Source: Sciscionella marina DSM 45152 (GTDB taxonomy: Bacteria; Actinomycetota; Actinomycetes; Mycobacteriales; Pseudonocardiaceae). From it: DNA of 64,000 bases. The DNA is taken from contig NZ_KB905436.1 of NCBI RefSeq assembly GCF_000379465.1, forward strand, positions 148,508 to 212,507, read 5' to 3'. Both the position numbers and the translations under genes were made by a program. The notes under the pieces are model-generated. The model was not told where the DNA came from. It saw nothing but the letters and a program-made list of their open reading frames with translations, and searched no databases. Positions 50,835 to 58,996 of the stretch are shown piece by piece. Position 1 is the stretch's first letter; each line of letters starts with the position of its first letter.

Positions 50835-52697
50835 GTGACCCCGATTCTTCGCTTCCTGCGCGGACACCGGACCGATCCGGCGGCGGTGCGGCCCCTACTG
50901 CTCGTGTTGTTGTCGTCCACCGCGTTGCTCTACGGTGTCGGACTCGGCTCATCGGGCTGGGCGAACTCCTTCTATTCGGCAGCGGTGCAAGCGGGGGCAC
51001 AGAGCTGGAAGGCGTTCTTCTTCGGGTCGACCGACGCGGCCAACGCGATAACGGTGGACAAGGCACCCGGTGCGCTGTGGCCGATGGACCTGTTCGCCCG
51101 CTGTTTCGGGGTGAACGCCTGGAGCATCCTGCTGCCGCAGGCGCTTGCCGGGGTCGCTTCGGTCGGGCTGCTGTACGTGACGGTGCGCCGCTGGTACGGC
51201 CCGGCCGCCGGACTGATCGCGGGCGCGGTGCTGGCGCTGACCCCGGTCGCCACGCTGATGTTCCGGTACAACAACCCGGATGCGCTGTTGGTGCTGGTAT
51301 TGGTCGCGGCGACCTATTGCGTGACGCGGGCGGCCGAGCGGGGCAGCGGCTGGTGGCTCGCGAGCGCCGGTCTGTTGGTCGGTTACGGCTTTCTGGTGAA
51401 GATGTTGCAGGCGTTCCTTGTGCTGCCCGCGTTCGTGCTGGTCTATCTGTTCGCCGCGCCGATCAGACCGGTACGCAAACTGGGACAGCTGACCGTCGCC
51501 GGTCTCGTGCTGCTGATCTCGGCTGGTTGGTGGATCCTCGCCGTCGCGCTGGTACCCGCGGCCGATCGACCCTATATCGGCGGCTCGCAGCACAACAGTG
51601 CCCTCGAGCTGGCCTTCGGTTACAACGGTCTCGGCCGGATCAGCGGAGCAGAGACCGGTGGGCTCGGCAACACGAACTGGGATGTGGGGTGGGCCCGGCT
51701 GCTGGGCACGCAGATGGGAACACAGATCGGCTGGTTGCTGCCCGCCGCGGTGCTGGCCCTCGGGGCGGGACTGTGGATGACCCGGCGCGCACCGCTGGGC
51801 GACCGGACCCGTGCGGGCTTCGTTCTCTGGGGTGGCTGGTTGGTGGTGACGGGGGCGGTGTTCAGCTTCGCCCAGGGCATCGTGCACCCGTACTACAGTG
51901 TGGCGCTCGCTCCCGCAGTGGGTGCGCTGTGCGGTATGGGGGCGGTGCTGGTGTGGCGGCGGCGCGCGGTTCCGGCGGCGCGGGTGGTGCTCGCCGGTAC
52001 CGTGGCGATCGGTGCGGTGCTGGCCGGGGTGCTGCTCGCGCGCACCGATTGGCAGCCCTGGTTACGTGTCGTGGTCCCGATGCTCGGGCTCACCGCGGCG
52101 GTGCTGCTGCTGGTCGTGCACCGGCTGCCACGGGCGCTGGCGCGTACGGTGCTGGTCGGTGCGCTGGTTGCCAGCTGTGTGGCGCCCGGGGCGTATTCGG
52201 TGGCCACGGTGACAGCCGAGCATCGTGGGGCGATGCCCTCGGCCGGCCCCGCCGGGTCGGGGATGCCCGGTGGCGGTCACGGACCGGGACACCGTCGGAA
52301 AGGCGGTGGCCCCGCCCGGCATGGGGGCGGCCCCTTCGGGACTGTCGAACCAGGTAAAGAGCTCGCCTCCCGGTTGCGCGCGAACACCGACGCCTACACC
52401 TGGGTGGCCGCGACGATCGGCTCGGACAACGCGGCCGGCTACCAGCTGGCCAGTGGTGCGCCGGTGCTCGCGATCGGCGGCTACAACGGCACCGATCCCG
52501 CACCGACCCTGGCTCGGTTCCAGGAGAACGTGCGGTCCCACAAGATCCACTACTTCATCGAATCCCGGCTGATGGGCATGCATGGCGGCGCCGAGCGCAC
52601 CGGATCGGACGAATCACAACGTATCGAATCCTGGGTGAAACAACACTTCGCGGCCACAACGGTCGAGGGGACCACGATCTACGATCTTACGGAGTGA
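50835..52697 (+). CDS. GT39-family (ArnT/PMT-like) membrane glycosyltransferase, first paralogue
   Basis: A 620-residue polyprenol-phosphate-sugar-dependent transferase with about 11-12 membrane helices (residues ~20-480) and a soluble C-terminal domain. The luminal acidic segment after TM1 contains AITVDKAPGALWPMDL, corresponding to the DKPP-like catalytic region. RYNNPDALLVLVLVAATY and GGSQHNSALELAFGYNGLGR are family features. A His/Gly-rich linker (GGGHGPGHRRKGGG) precedes the C-terminal domain, which ends ESWVKQHF and YDLTE. GTG 50835 leaves room for the divergent promoter. It presumably glycosylates a cell-envelope acceptor outside the membrane. Confidence 0.85.
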   Translation: MTPILRFLRGHRTDPAAVRPLLLVLLSSTALLYGVGLGSSGWANSFYSAAVQAGAQSWKAFFFGSTDAANAITVDKAPGALWPMDLFARCFGVNAWSILLPQALAGVASVGLLYVTVRRWYGPAAGLIAGAVLALTPVATLMFRYNNPDALLVLVLVAATYCVTRAAERGSGWWLASAGLLVGYGFLVKMLQAFLVLPAFVLVYLFAAPIRPVRKLGQLTVAGLVLLISAGWWILAVALVPAADRPYIGGSQHNSALELAFGYNGLGRISGAETGGLGNTNWDVGWARLLGTQMGTQIGWLLPAAVLALGAGLWMTRRAPLGDRTRAGFVLWGGWLVVTGAVFSFAQGIVHPYYSVALAPAVGALCGMGAVLVWRRRAVPAARVVLAGTVAIGAVLAGVLLARTDWQPWLRVVVPMLGLTAAVLLLVVHRLPRALARTVLVGALVASCVAPGAYSVATVTAEHRGAMPSAGPAGSGMPGGGHGPGHRRKGGGPARHGGGPFGTVEPGKELASRLRANTDAYTWVAATIGSDNAAGYQLASGAPVLAIGGYNGTDPAPTLARFQENVRSHKIHYFIESRLMGMHGGAERTGSDESQRIESWVKQHFAATTVEGTTIYDLTE

Positions 52698-52723
52698 GAT
52701 GGTGTACCGACTGACCGTGCCCT

Positions 52724-52739
52724 CACAGCTCTCGCACAG
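52724..52739 (+). promoter_or_regulatory. CACAG-N6-CACAG site before the GT2-GtrA gene
   Basis: CACAG at 52724-52728 and 52735-52739 (11-bp period) lie in the short gap between the first GT39 gene and the GT2-GtrA gene. Part of the repeat overlaps the GTG at 52740, so a later start (52779 or 52785) is favoured for that gene. Confidence 0.55.
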
Positions 52740-52778
52740 GTGGAACACATGCTGGGTACAAGCCGGGCGGGCAGGTTC

Positions 52779-54047
52779 ATGAGTATGACGCACACCGAAT
52801 CCCCGCTCTCCGCCGCCTCCGAGGAACGAGAAACGCGTCCCGATATCGCGGAAATCGCGCTACGCGACGGCGTTCCCGTTCTCGATCTCGTCGTTCCCGT
52901 CTACAACGAGGAAAAAGACCTGGAATCCTCGGTGCGCAGATTGCACGCTTACCTTTCCCGGAAACTTCCCTACCGCTATCGCATCACCATCGCGGACAAC
53001 GCCAGTATCGATCGGACACCGAAGATCGCACAACGGCTGGCCCAGGAGCTCCACGAGGTGACGTCCACCCGCCTGGAACAAAAAGGCCGGGGAAGGGCGC
53101 TGCACGCGGTCTGGTCGGCCTCGGACGCCCCGGTGCTCGCCTATCTGGATGTGGACCTGTCCACTGATCTGGACGCGCTCGGCCCGCTGATCGCGCCGCT
53201 GGTGTCGGGTCATTCCGATCTGGCGATCGGCTCCCGGCTTTCCCGGAGCTCCAACGTGGTGCGCGGGGCGAAGCGGGAGTTCATCTCACGCTGCTACAAC
53301 CTGCTGTTGCGCGGCACGCTTTCCGCGCGGTTCTCGGACGCGCAGTGCGGCTTCAAAGCGATCCGAGCGGATGTGGCCCGGCGGCTGCTGCCGATGGTGG
53401 CCGACACCGGCTGGTTCTTCGACACCGAACTGCTGGTGCTCGCCGAACGCAGCGGATTGCGTATCCACGAGGTCCCCGTGGACTGGGTGGACGATCCGGA
53501 CTCGCGGGTGGATATCGTGGCCACCGCACTGGCCGACCTGAAGGGGATGTGGCGGCTGACCCGTTCCTTCGCCAGCGGTCGGCTCCCACTCGACCGGATC
53601 GCCGGCCGATTCGGCAGGCAGCGCGCCACCGAGGGGGTGCCGCCGAGCCTGCTGCGCCAGCTGGTCCGGTTCTCCTGCATCGGAGTGCTGTCCACGGCGG
53701 CGTACCTGGTGCTGTATCTGATCTTCCGTGCCGGGATGAACGCTCAGATCGCGAACTTCCTGGCGCTGCTGCTGACCGCGATCGCCAATACCGCGGCCAA
53801 CCGGCGACTCACCTTCCGGGTGCGCGGCCGGGCCAACCTCGGCCGCCACCAATTCGAAGGGCTGATGGTGTTCGCCCTCGGCTTCGCGCTGACCAGCGGC
53901 GCCCTCTGGGCCCTGCACCATTACACCCACCCGAGCCAAACCACCGAGCTCGCCGTACTCGTCCTGGCGAACCTCGTCGCGACCGTACTGCGCTTCGTGC
54001 TGCTGCGCGGCTGGGTGTTCCATCCCCGCCGACAGCGCAGTGCCTGA
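52779..54047 (+). CDS. GT2 glycosyltransferase fused to GtrA domain
   Basis: A 422-residue fusion. The N-terminal GT2 (polyprenyl-phosphate mannose/glucose synthase type, residues ~30-265) shows LDLVVPVYNEEKDL, ADNASIDRT, AYLDVDLSTDL (the DxD metal site) and DAQCGFKAIRAD. The C-terminal GtrA domain (residues ~290-415) has four membrane helices. It would load a sugar onto a polyprenyl phosphate and flip or present it for the flanking GT39 enzymes. Starts at 52740, 52749, 52779 and 52785 are all possible; 52779 clears the regulatory repeat. Confidence 0.85.
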   Translation: MSMTHTESPLSAASEERETRPDIAEIALRDGVPVLDLVVPVYNEEKDLESSVRRLHAYLSRKLPYRYRITIADNASIDRTPKIAQRLAQELHEVTSTRLEQKGRGRALHAVWSASDAPVLAYLDVDLSTDLDALGPLIAPLVSGHSDLAIGSRLSRSSNVVRGAKREFISRCYNLLLRGTLSARFSDAQCGFKAIRADVARRLLPMVADTGWFFDTELLVLAERSGLRIHEVPVDWVDDPDSRVDIVATALADLKGMWRLTRSFASGRLPLDRIAGRFGRQRATEGVPPSLLRQLVRFSCIGVLSTAAYLVLYLIFRAGMNAQIANFLALLLTAIANTAANRRLTFRVRGRANLGRHQFEGLMVFALGFALTSGALWALHHYTHPSQTTELAVLVLANLVATVLRFVLLRGWVFHPRRQRSA

Positions 54048-54070
54048 ATTCCACTACCGATCGAGAGGCG

Positions 54071-56104
54071 ATGATGACGACCACGATGTCCGAGACAACG
54101 GCACCGGCCGCCGGGATACGCGGGCCCAGGACAGGACTGCCCCGGCTGCTGTTCGGTCCGGCCGAGCGGCCGGCCTGGGTGCGGCCGTCGGTACTGGCGT
54201 TGCTGTGCCTGACCGCGGTGCTGTACCTGGTGAACCTCGGTGCCAACGGTTACGCCAATGACTTCTACGCGGCCGCGGTGCAGGCAGGCACTCAGGACTG
54301 GAAGGCGTGGTTGTTCGGCTCGCTCGATTCCTCGAACGCGATCACCGTGGACAAACCGCCCGCGTCGTTGTGGGTGATGGTGTTGTCCGGGCGCATCTTC
54401 GGTTTCTCCAGTTGGAGCATGCTCGTTCCCCAGGCTCTGGAGGGTGTCGCCTCGGTCGGGCTGCTGTATGCCGCCGTGCGGCGCTGGTCGGGCCCGGCCG
54501 TCGGATTGCTGGCCGGTGCCGCGCTCGCGGTGACCCCGGTAGCGGTACTGATGTTCCGGTTCAACAACCCGGACGCGCTGCTGGTACTGCTCATGGTCGC
54601 CGCGGCCTACTGCACGGTGCGCGCCACCGAGCGGGCGCGGCTGGGCTGGCTGCTCGGCGCCGGGACCCTACTCGGATTCGCCTTCCTCACCAAGATGATC
54701 CAAGCCTTCCTCGTGGTTCCGGGCCTCGCCCTGGTGTACCTGGTCGCGGCGCCTACCGGGCTGTGGCGGCGGATCTGGCACCTGCTCGGCGCGGGCCTGG
54801 CGATCGTGGTCGCGGCCGGCTGGTACATCGCGCTGGCCGACCTGTGGCCCAGCTCGTCACGCCCTTACATCGGCGGCTCCACCAACAACAGCCTGCTCCA
54901 GCTCGCGCTCGGCTACAACGGTCTCGGCCGCGTCTTCGGCGGCGAGGGCAACCTCGGTCCCGGCGGAGGTGCTCACCGTGGCGGGGGTGTGCCCGGCGGT
55001 GGCGGGGGCGACATGCCTGGCGGAATGGGCAAGATGGCCCATGGAATGTTCGGTGGCAGCACCGGCGTCGGCAGGCTGTTCGGGGAGAGTTTCGGCACGC
55101 AGATATCGTGGCTGCTGCCCGCGGCGCTGATCGCTCTGGTCGCCGGGCTGTGGTTCACCCGGCGCAGCCCGCGCACCGGCCACACCAGGGCCGCACTGCT
55201 GTTGTGGGGCGGCTGGCTGCTGGTCACCGGGCTGGTGTTCAGCTTCATGCAGGGCATCATCCACCCCTACTACACGGTGGCCCTCGCTCCGGCCATCGCC
55301 GCGCTGATCGGCATCGGCGGTCGTGAACTCTGGCGCGGCCGGGCGCACCTGGCGCCACGGCTGGTGCTCGCCGCGATGGTCGCATCGACCGGCATCTGGG
55401 GGTTCGTACTGCTCGACGAGACCTCGGACTGGCTGCCCGCGATGCGCTGGATCGTGCTCGTGCTGTCGATTCTGGTGGCCGCTCTGCTCGCCGCCGGCGC
55501 ACACCAGCTGCGCAGGTTCGCCGCCGCGCTCGCAGTCGTGGCCGTGCTGACCGCGGCCACCGGCACCACCGCCTATGCCGTGGAAACCACGACCATGAAA
55601 CCAAACGGTGGGATCCCCGTCGCGGGGCCCGAACAGTCCATGATGGGCGGCATGCCCGGCGGCGGAAACCACGGTGTCCCGGGCGGCAGCAGGCACCACG
55701 GCGGCATGCCCGGCAAGTCCACGAGCGCCGCGATGGCCACGCTGATCAAGGCCACGAACACCACATGGGCGGCGGCCACCACCGGGTCCCAGGGCGCGGC
55801 CAGCATCGAGCTGGCCACCGGCAAAGCGGTGATGGCCATCGGCGGATTCATGGGAACCGACAACTCACCGACCCTGGCCCAGTTCCAGCAGTACGTGCGC
55901 GAAGGCAAGATCAGCTACTTCATCGCGGACAGCATGTTCGGCGGCGGGGGGCCGGGCGGTGGCGGACACTCCGGCAAACAAGGCGCCGGGATGCGTTTCG
56001 GACCGGGCAGCACCGGTCCAGCGAAGGAGATCACCCAATGGGTCAAACAGCACTACACCGCGAAGACCGTGGGCGGCCAGACGGTCTACGATCTGCGTTC
56101 CTGA
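54071..56104 (+). CDS. GT39-family membrane glycosyltransferase, second paralogue
   Basis: A 677-residue paralogue of the first GT39 protein. It shares NSFYSAAVQAG-type start regions (here NDFYAAAVQAG), AITVDKPPASLWVMVLSG with the canonical DKPP, RFNNPDALLVLLMVAAAY and a C-terminal domain ending WVKQHYTAKTVGG with YDLRS. It differs by an extra Gly/Met/His-rich loop (GGVPGGGGGDMPGGMGK, residues ~300-335) and a second one (GGMPGGGNHG, residues ~525-545). ATG 54071 or 54074 follows GAGAGG. It lies between the GT2-GtrA gene and the response regulator, in one transcriptional direction. Confidence 0.85.
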   Translation: MMTTTMSETTAPAAGIRGPRTGLPRLLFGPAERPAWVRPSVLALLCLTAVLYLVNLGANGYANDFYAAAVQAGTQDWKAWLFGSLDSSNAITVDKPPASLWVMVLSGRIFGFSSWSMLVPQALEGVASVGLLYAAVRRWSGPAVGLLAGAALAVTPVAVLMFRFNNPDALLVLLMVAAAYCTVRATERARLGWLLGAGTLLGFAFLTKMIQAFLVVPGLALVYLVAAPTGLWRRIWHLLGAGLAIVVAAGWYIALADLWPSSSRPYIGGSTNNSLLQLALGYNGLGRVFGGEGNLGPGGGAHRGGGVPGGGGGDMPGGMGKMAHGMFGGSTGVGRLFGESFGTQISWLLPAALIALVAGLWFTRRSPRTGHTRAALLLWGGWLLVTGLVFSFMQGIIHPYYTVALAPAIAALIGIGGRELWRGRAHLAPRLVLAAMVASTGIWGFVLLDETSDWLPAMRWIVLVLSILVAALLAAGAHQLRRFAAALAVVAVLTAATGTTAYAVETTTMKPNGGIPVAGPEQSMMGGMPGGGNHGVPGGSRHHGGMPGKSTSAAMATLIKATNTTWAAATTGSQGAASIELATGKAVMAIGGFMGTDNSPTLAQFQQYVREGKISYFIADSMFGGGGPGGGGHSGKQGAGMRFGPGSTGPAKEITQWVKQHYTAKTVGGQTVYDLRS

Positions 56105-56110
56105 CCCATT

Positions 56111-56126
56111 CACAGGGAAGACACAG
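56111..56126 (+). promoter_or_regulatory. CACAG-N6-CACAG site before the response regulator gene
   Basis: CACAG at 56111-56115 and 56122-56126 (11-bp period) lie 45 nt before the response regulator start, consistent with autoregulation by that regulator. Confidence 0.6.
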
Positions 56127-56170
56127 GAAACACCAAGCGAGTGCATCGGAACGGCCTCGAGGATGAAGCC

Positions 56171-56932
56171 ATGACGAGCCCCCGGCAGGACATCGGTCCC
56201 ACATACACCCCGGAAAGCGGCGGACAGATGCGCCGTCCGGACGGGCAACCTGTCCGGGTGCTCGTGGTCGACGACGAGCCCTCCATCGCGGAGCTGGTGT
56301 CGATGGCGCTGCGCTATGAGGGCTGGCGGGTGGACACGGCAGGAGACGGGCTGTCCGCGGCACGCGTGGCCCGGCAGTTCCAGCCCGACATCGTGGTGCT
56401 CGACATCATGCTGCCCGACCTCGACGGCAGAGAAGTGCTGCGCAAACTCCGCGCCGACATTCCCGCTCTGCCGGTGCTGTTCCTGACCGCGAAGGACTCC
56501 GTGGAGGATCGGATCGCCGGGCTGACCGCGGGTGGAGACGACTATGTCACCAAACCGTTCAGCCTCGAAGAGGTGGTGCTGCGACTGCGCGGGCTGCTGC
56601 GCAGAACCGGAGTCACCCCCATCGCCTCAGGCGCCCAGCTGGTCGTCGGTGACCTGGCGCTGGACGAGGACAGCAGGGAGGTCACCCGCGGTGGTGAGCC
56701 GATCCAGCTCACCGCGACGGAGTTCGAGCTGTTGCGGTTCTTCATGCGCAATCCGAAACGAGTGCTGAGCAAAGCGCAGATCCTCGACCGTGTGTGGAAC
56801 TACGACTTCGGCGGCCAGGCCAATATCGTCGAGCTCTACATTTCCTACCTGCGCAAGAAGATCGACCTCGGCCGGGAGCCGATGATCCACACCATGCGCG
56901 GCGCGGGGTATGTGCTCAAGCCGGCGAGCTGA
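56171..56932 (+). CDS. OmpR/PhoP-family response regulator
   Basis: A 253-residue response regulator. The receiver domain (residues ~30-145) has the acidic pair in VLVVDDEPS, the phospho-acceptor Asp in VVLDIMLPD, Thr in FLTAKDS and Lys in VTKPFS. The C-terminal winged helix (~155-250) shows LTATEFELLRFFMRNPKRVL and YISYLRKKID. ATG 56171 is preferred to an upstream start at 56141. It overlaps the histidine kinase gene by 23 nt. Tandem CACAG repeats before four local promoters are likely its binding sites. Confidence 0.92.
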   Translation: MTSPRQDIGPTYTPESGGQMRRPDGQPVRVLVVDDEPSIAELVSMALRYEGWRVDTAGDGLSAARVARQFQPDIVVLDIMLPDLDGREVLRKLRADIPALPVLFLTAKDSVEDRIAGLTAGGDDYVTKPFSLEEVVLRLRGLLRRTGVTPIASGAQLVVGDLALDEDSREVTRGGEPIQLTATEFELLRFFMRNPKRVLSKAQILDRVWNYDFGGQANIVELYISYLRKKIDLGREPMIHTMRGAGYVLKPAS

Positions 56933-58433
56933 GCGTCCGCGCTGGCTGGATCCGCGCCACTGGTCACTGCGCGGTCGGCTGCTGGTCGGCCAGGTGGTCA
57001 TCCTTGCCGTGGTCTGCGCGGTGATCGGCGTCGTCGCGGACGTGTTCCTGCGCGAATTCCTGGTGCAGGAGCTGGACTCGCAAATGACCCCCGCGGTCGA
57101 ACGAATACAGCATGGACCACCGAAAGGCATCGTGCTGCCGAAGCACCACAGGGAGTCCCTGGATTTCCTCCGTCAGCCCGGTATCCCGCCCGGGACGCTC
57201 GGCGCCAAGATAGTGCACGGCAAGGTCGTCGAGGCAGCGATGCTCGGACCTTCGATCGGCCAGCAGCACCCGGTTCCCGGACAGGACACCGGGATCTTCA
57301 CCGAGATTCCGATGGACGACCACGCGCACAGCATGGCCGTCGGCGAACTGGGGAACTACCGGCTGCGTTCGGTGCATGCCGTCGACGGCAGCACCATCGT
57401 CATCGGACTGCCGTTGAGTACCGTCGACGACACGGTGTTCAACCTGGCGGTGCTGTTCGCGGTCGTGGCCGGGTTCGGACTGATCGTCGCCGGGCTCGCC
57501 GGCCGGTTCGTCATCCGCCGGACACTGCGTCCACTGGACCGGGTGGCCGAGACCGCCCGCGAGGTCTCCGCGACGAGACTCGACGAAGGTGAGGTCGAGC
57601 TGGTCGCCAGGGTGCCGCAGGACCAGGCCCGCCTGGGCACCGAGGTCGGCCAGGTCGGCAGCGCGCTGAACCGGATGCTCGAACACGTCTCGGCCGCACT
57701 CTCGGCACGCCACGAGAGCGAGACCCGGATGCGCCAGTTCCTCGCCGACGCCAGCCACGAACTACGCACCCCACTGGCATCCATCCGCGGCTACGCCGAA
57801 CTCACCCGGCGCAGCCAAAACGTCACCCCCGACGACATCGGCTACGCCATGCAACGAGTGGAATCCGAGGCGAACCGGATGACCACCCTGGTCGAAGACC
57901 TGCTGCTGCTCGCCCGGCTCGACTCCGGACGCCCACTGCAACGCGAACACGTCGACCTCACCCGCCTCGTCGCCGACGCCGTCAACGACGCCTACATCGC
58001 CAGCCCCGAGCACCACTGGCGCTTGTCCCTGCCCGACACCCCGGTCACCGTGACCGGGGACGAGCAACGACTGCACCAGGTGGTGGCCAACCTCCTCGCG
58101 AACGCACGCACCCATACCCCGGAAGGCACCACGGTCACCATCACCCTGTCCACCGTGGACACGGCAGCAGTACTCACCGTCCACGACGACGGCCCCGGTA
58201 TACCTGCAGAGCTCAGGCCCACAGTCTTCGAACGGTTCGCCCGCGGCGACAGCTCACGCTCCCGATCAGCAGGCAGCACCGGACTCGGGCTGGCCATCGT
58301 CTCCGCAGTGGCCAACGCACACGGCGGCACCGTCGAAGTACGCAGCCAGCCACACAAGACCGAATTCACCGTACAACTGCCGGTCAGGGACTGTGCACCG
58401 CTCTCGGAAGATTCGGCACATCGGCAGGGATAG
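56910..58433 (+). CDS. Two-component sensor histidine kinase
   Basis: A 507-residue membrane kinase. TM1 is at ~25-47 (LLVGQVVILAVVCAVIGVV), followed by a ~120-residue extracytoplasmic sensor and TM2 at ~172-195. A HAMP domain follows, then the phospho-acceptor His in ADASHELRTPLASIRGYAEL, the N-box VVANLLANARTHTPEG, and G-boxes DDGPGIP and GSTGLGLAIV. The extracytoplasmic part has several His-rich patches (HHRES, DDHAHS), so metal or cationic-agent sensing is conceivable. It is partnered with the overlapping response regulator. Its 3' end overlaps the convergent membrane gene remnant by 50 nt. Confidence 0.92.
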   Translation: MCSSRRAERPRWLDPRHWSLRGRLLVGQVVILAVVCAVIGVVADVFLREFLVQELDSQMTPAVERIQHGPPKGIVLPKHHRESLDFLRQPGIPPGTLGAKIVHGKVVEAAMLGPSIGQQHPVPGQDTGIFTEIPMDDHAHSMAVGELGNYRLRSVHAVDGSTIVIGLPLSTVDDTVFNLAVLFAVVAGFGLIVAGLAGRFVIRRTLRPLDRVAETAREVSATRLDEGEVELVARVPQDQARLGTEVGQVGSALNRMLEHVSAALSARHESETRMRQFLADASHELRTPLASIRGYAELTRRSQNVTPDDIGYAMQRVESEANRMTTLVEDLLLLARLDSGRPLQREHVDLTRLVADAVNDAYIASPEHHWRLSLPDTPVTVTGDEQRLHQVVANLLANARTHTPEGTTVTITLSTVDTAAVLTVHDDGPGIPAELRPTVFERFARGDSSRSRSAGSTGLGLAIVSAVANAHGGTVEVRSQPHKTEFTVQLPVRDCAPLSEDSAHRQG

Positions 58434-58739
58434 TAGCCGGCAACACGAAAACGAGGACGACAGCGATGAGGAACAAGCCCGCCTGCGCGAGCCGGTAGTT
58501 GCGGACACCGTCGCGCGCCGCGAGCGCGAAGCCCACGATCGCGGCGAGAACGACGGCCATCAGCACGATGCCCTGCCCTCGCACGGAAAGCTCCGCGGTG
58601 GCCGAACCATCGGTGGCGATGAAGAAGATCGCCACGAAGTCCCCGAGATCCGATTGCGCGGGTTCCGGATCAACCGGATCATCAGCCAGATGAACCCGAT
58701 CCAGCTGACCGCCAAGAAGACGATCGAAGGCACGCTCAT
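58384..58739 (-). pseudogene. Small membrane protein gene, apparently frameshifted
   Basis: ATG 58739 overlaps the stop of the upstream small membrane gene (ATGA) and starts MSVPSIVFLAVSWIGFIW followed by LMIRLIRNP. Near 58650 the frame is lost. The continuation, DFVAIFFIATDGSATAELS then VLMAVVLAAIVGFALAARDG and a third hydrophobic segment, is in the neighbouring frame and ends at 58384. Joined by a one-base shift the protein would have about 118 residues with 3 membrane helices. The coupled start argues that the original gene was real. A sequencing error would make it intact. I know no family for it. Confidence 0.6.
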
Positions 58740-58969
58740 CGTATGACCACACCGCCGAGGATCGCGATGGCGGTGACCGGCAGCGGGATGACATCGGCGA
58801 CGTACGGGGCGGCGAACAGAAACGCCAGCCCGAGCAGAAGGCAGTACCCGGCATCCGTCCGGAAAGAATCGCGCCTGCGGATGAAGATCACTGTTGCGGG
58901 CACGGCAACAAGGATTGTGCTCCGGCGCGCGGCAGGTCGATGATCCCCCGCCGTGAGCGAGGAGCACAC
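58736..58969 (-). CDS. Small membrane protein
   Basis: A 77-residue (GTG 58969) or slightly shorter protein with two hydrophobic segments (ILVAVPATVIFI and CLLLGLAFLFAAPYVADVIP), a basic loop between them (RRRDSFR) and a final AIAILGGVVIR segment. It is coupled to the next gene by an ATGA overlap. It is divergent from the alpha/beta hydrolase gene at 58997. The function is not recognisable. Confidence 0.5.
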   Translation of the reverse strand: MCSSLTAGDHRPAARRSTILVAVPATVIFIRRRDSFRTDAGYCLLLGLAFLFAAPYVADVIPLPVTAIAILGGVVIR

Positions 58970-58996
58970 CGATTCCTCGCGCGACAGGAGGATCCC

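Noticed and set aside
54955-55060. Gly-codon-rich stretch in the second GT39 gene as a possible tandem repeat element
   Set aside because: It stays in frame and encodes a Gly/Met/His-rich loop typical of this protein; it is not an independent DNA repeat.
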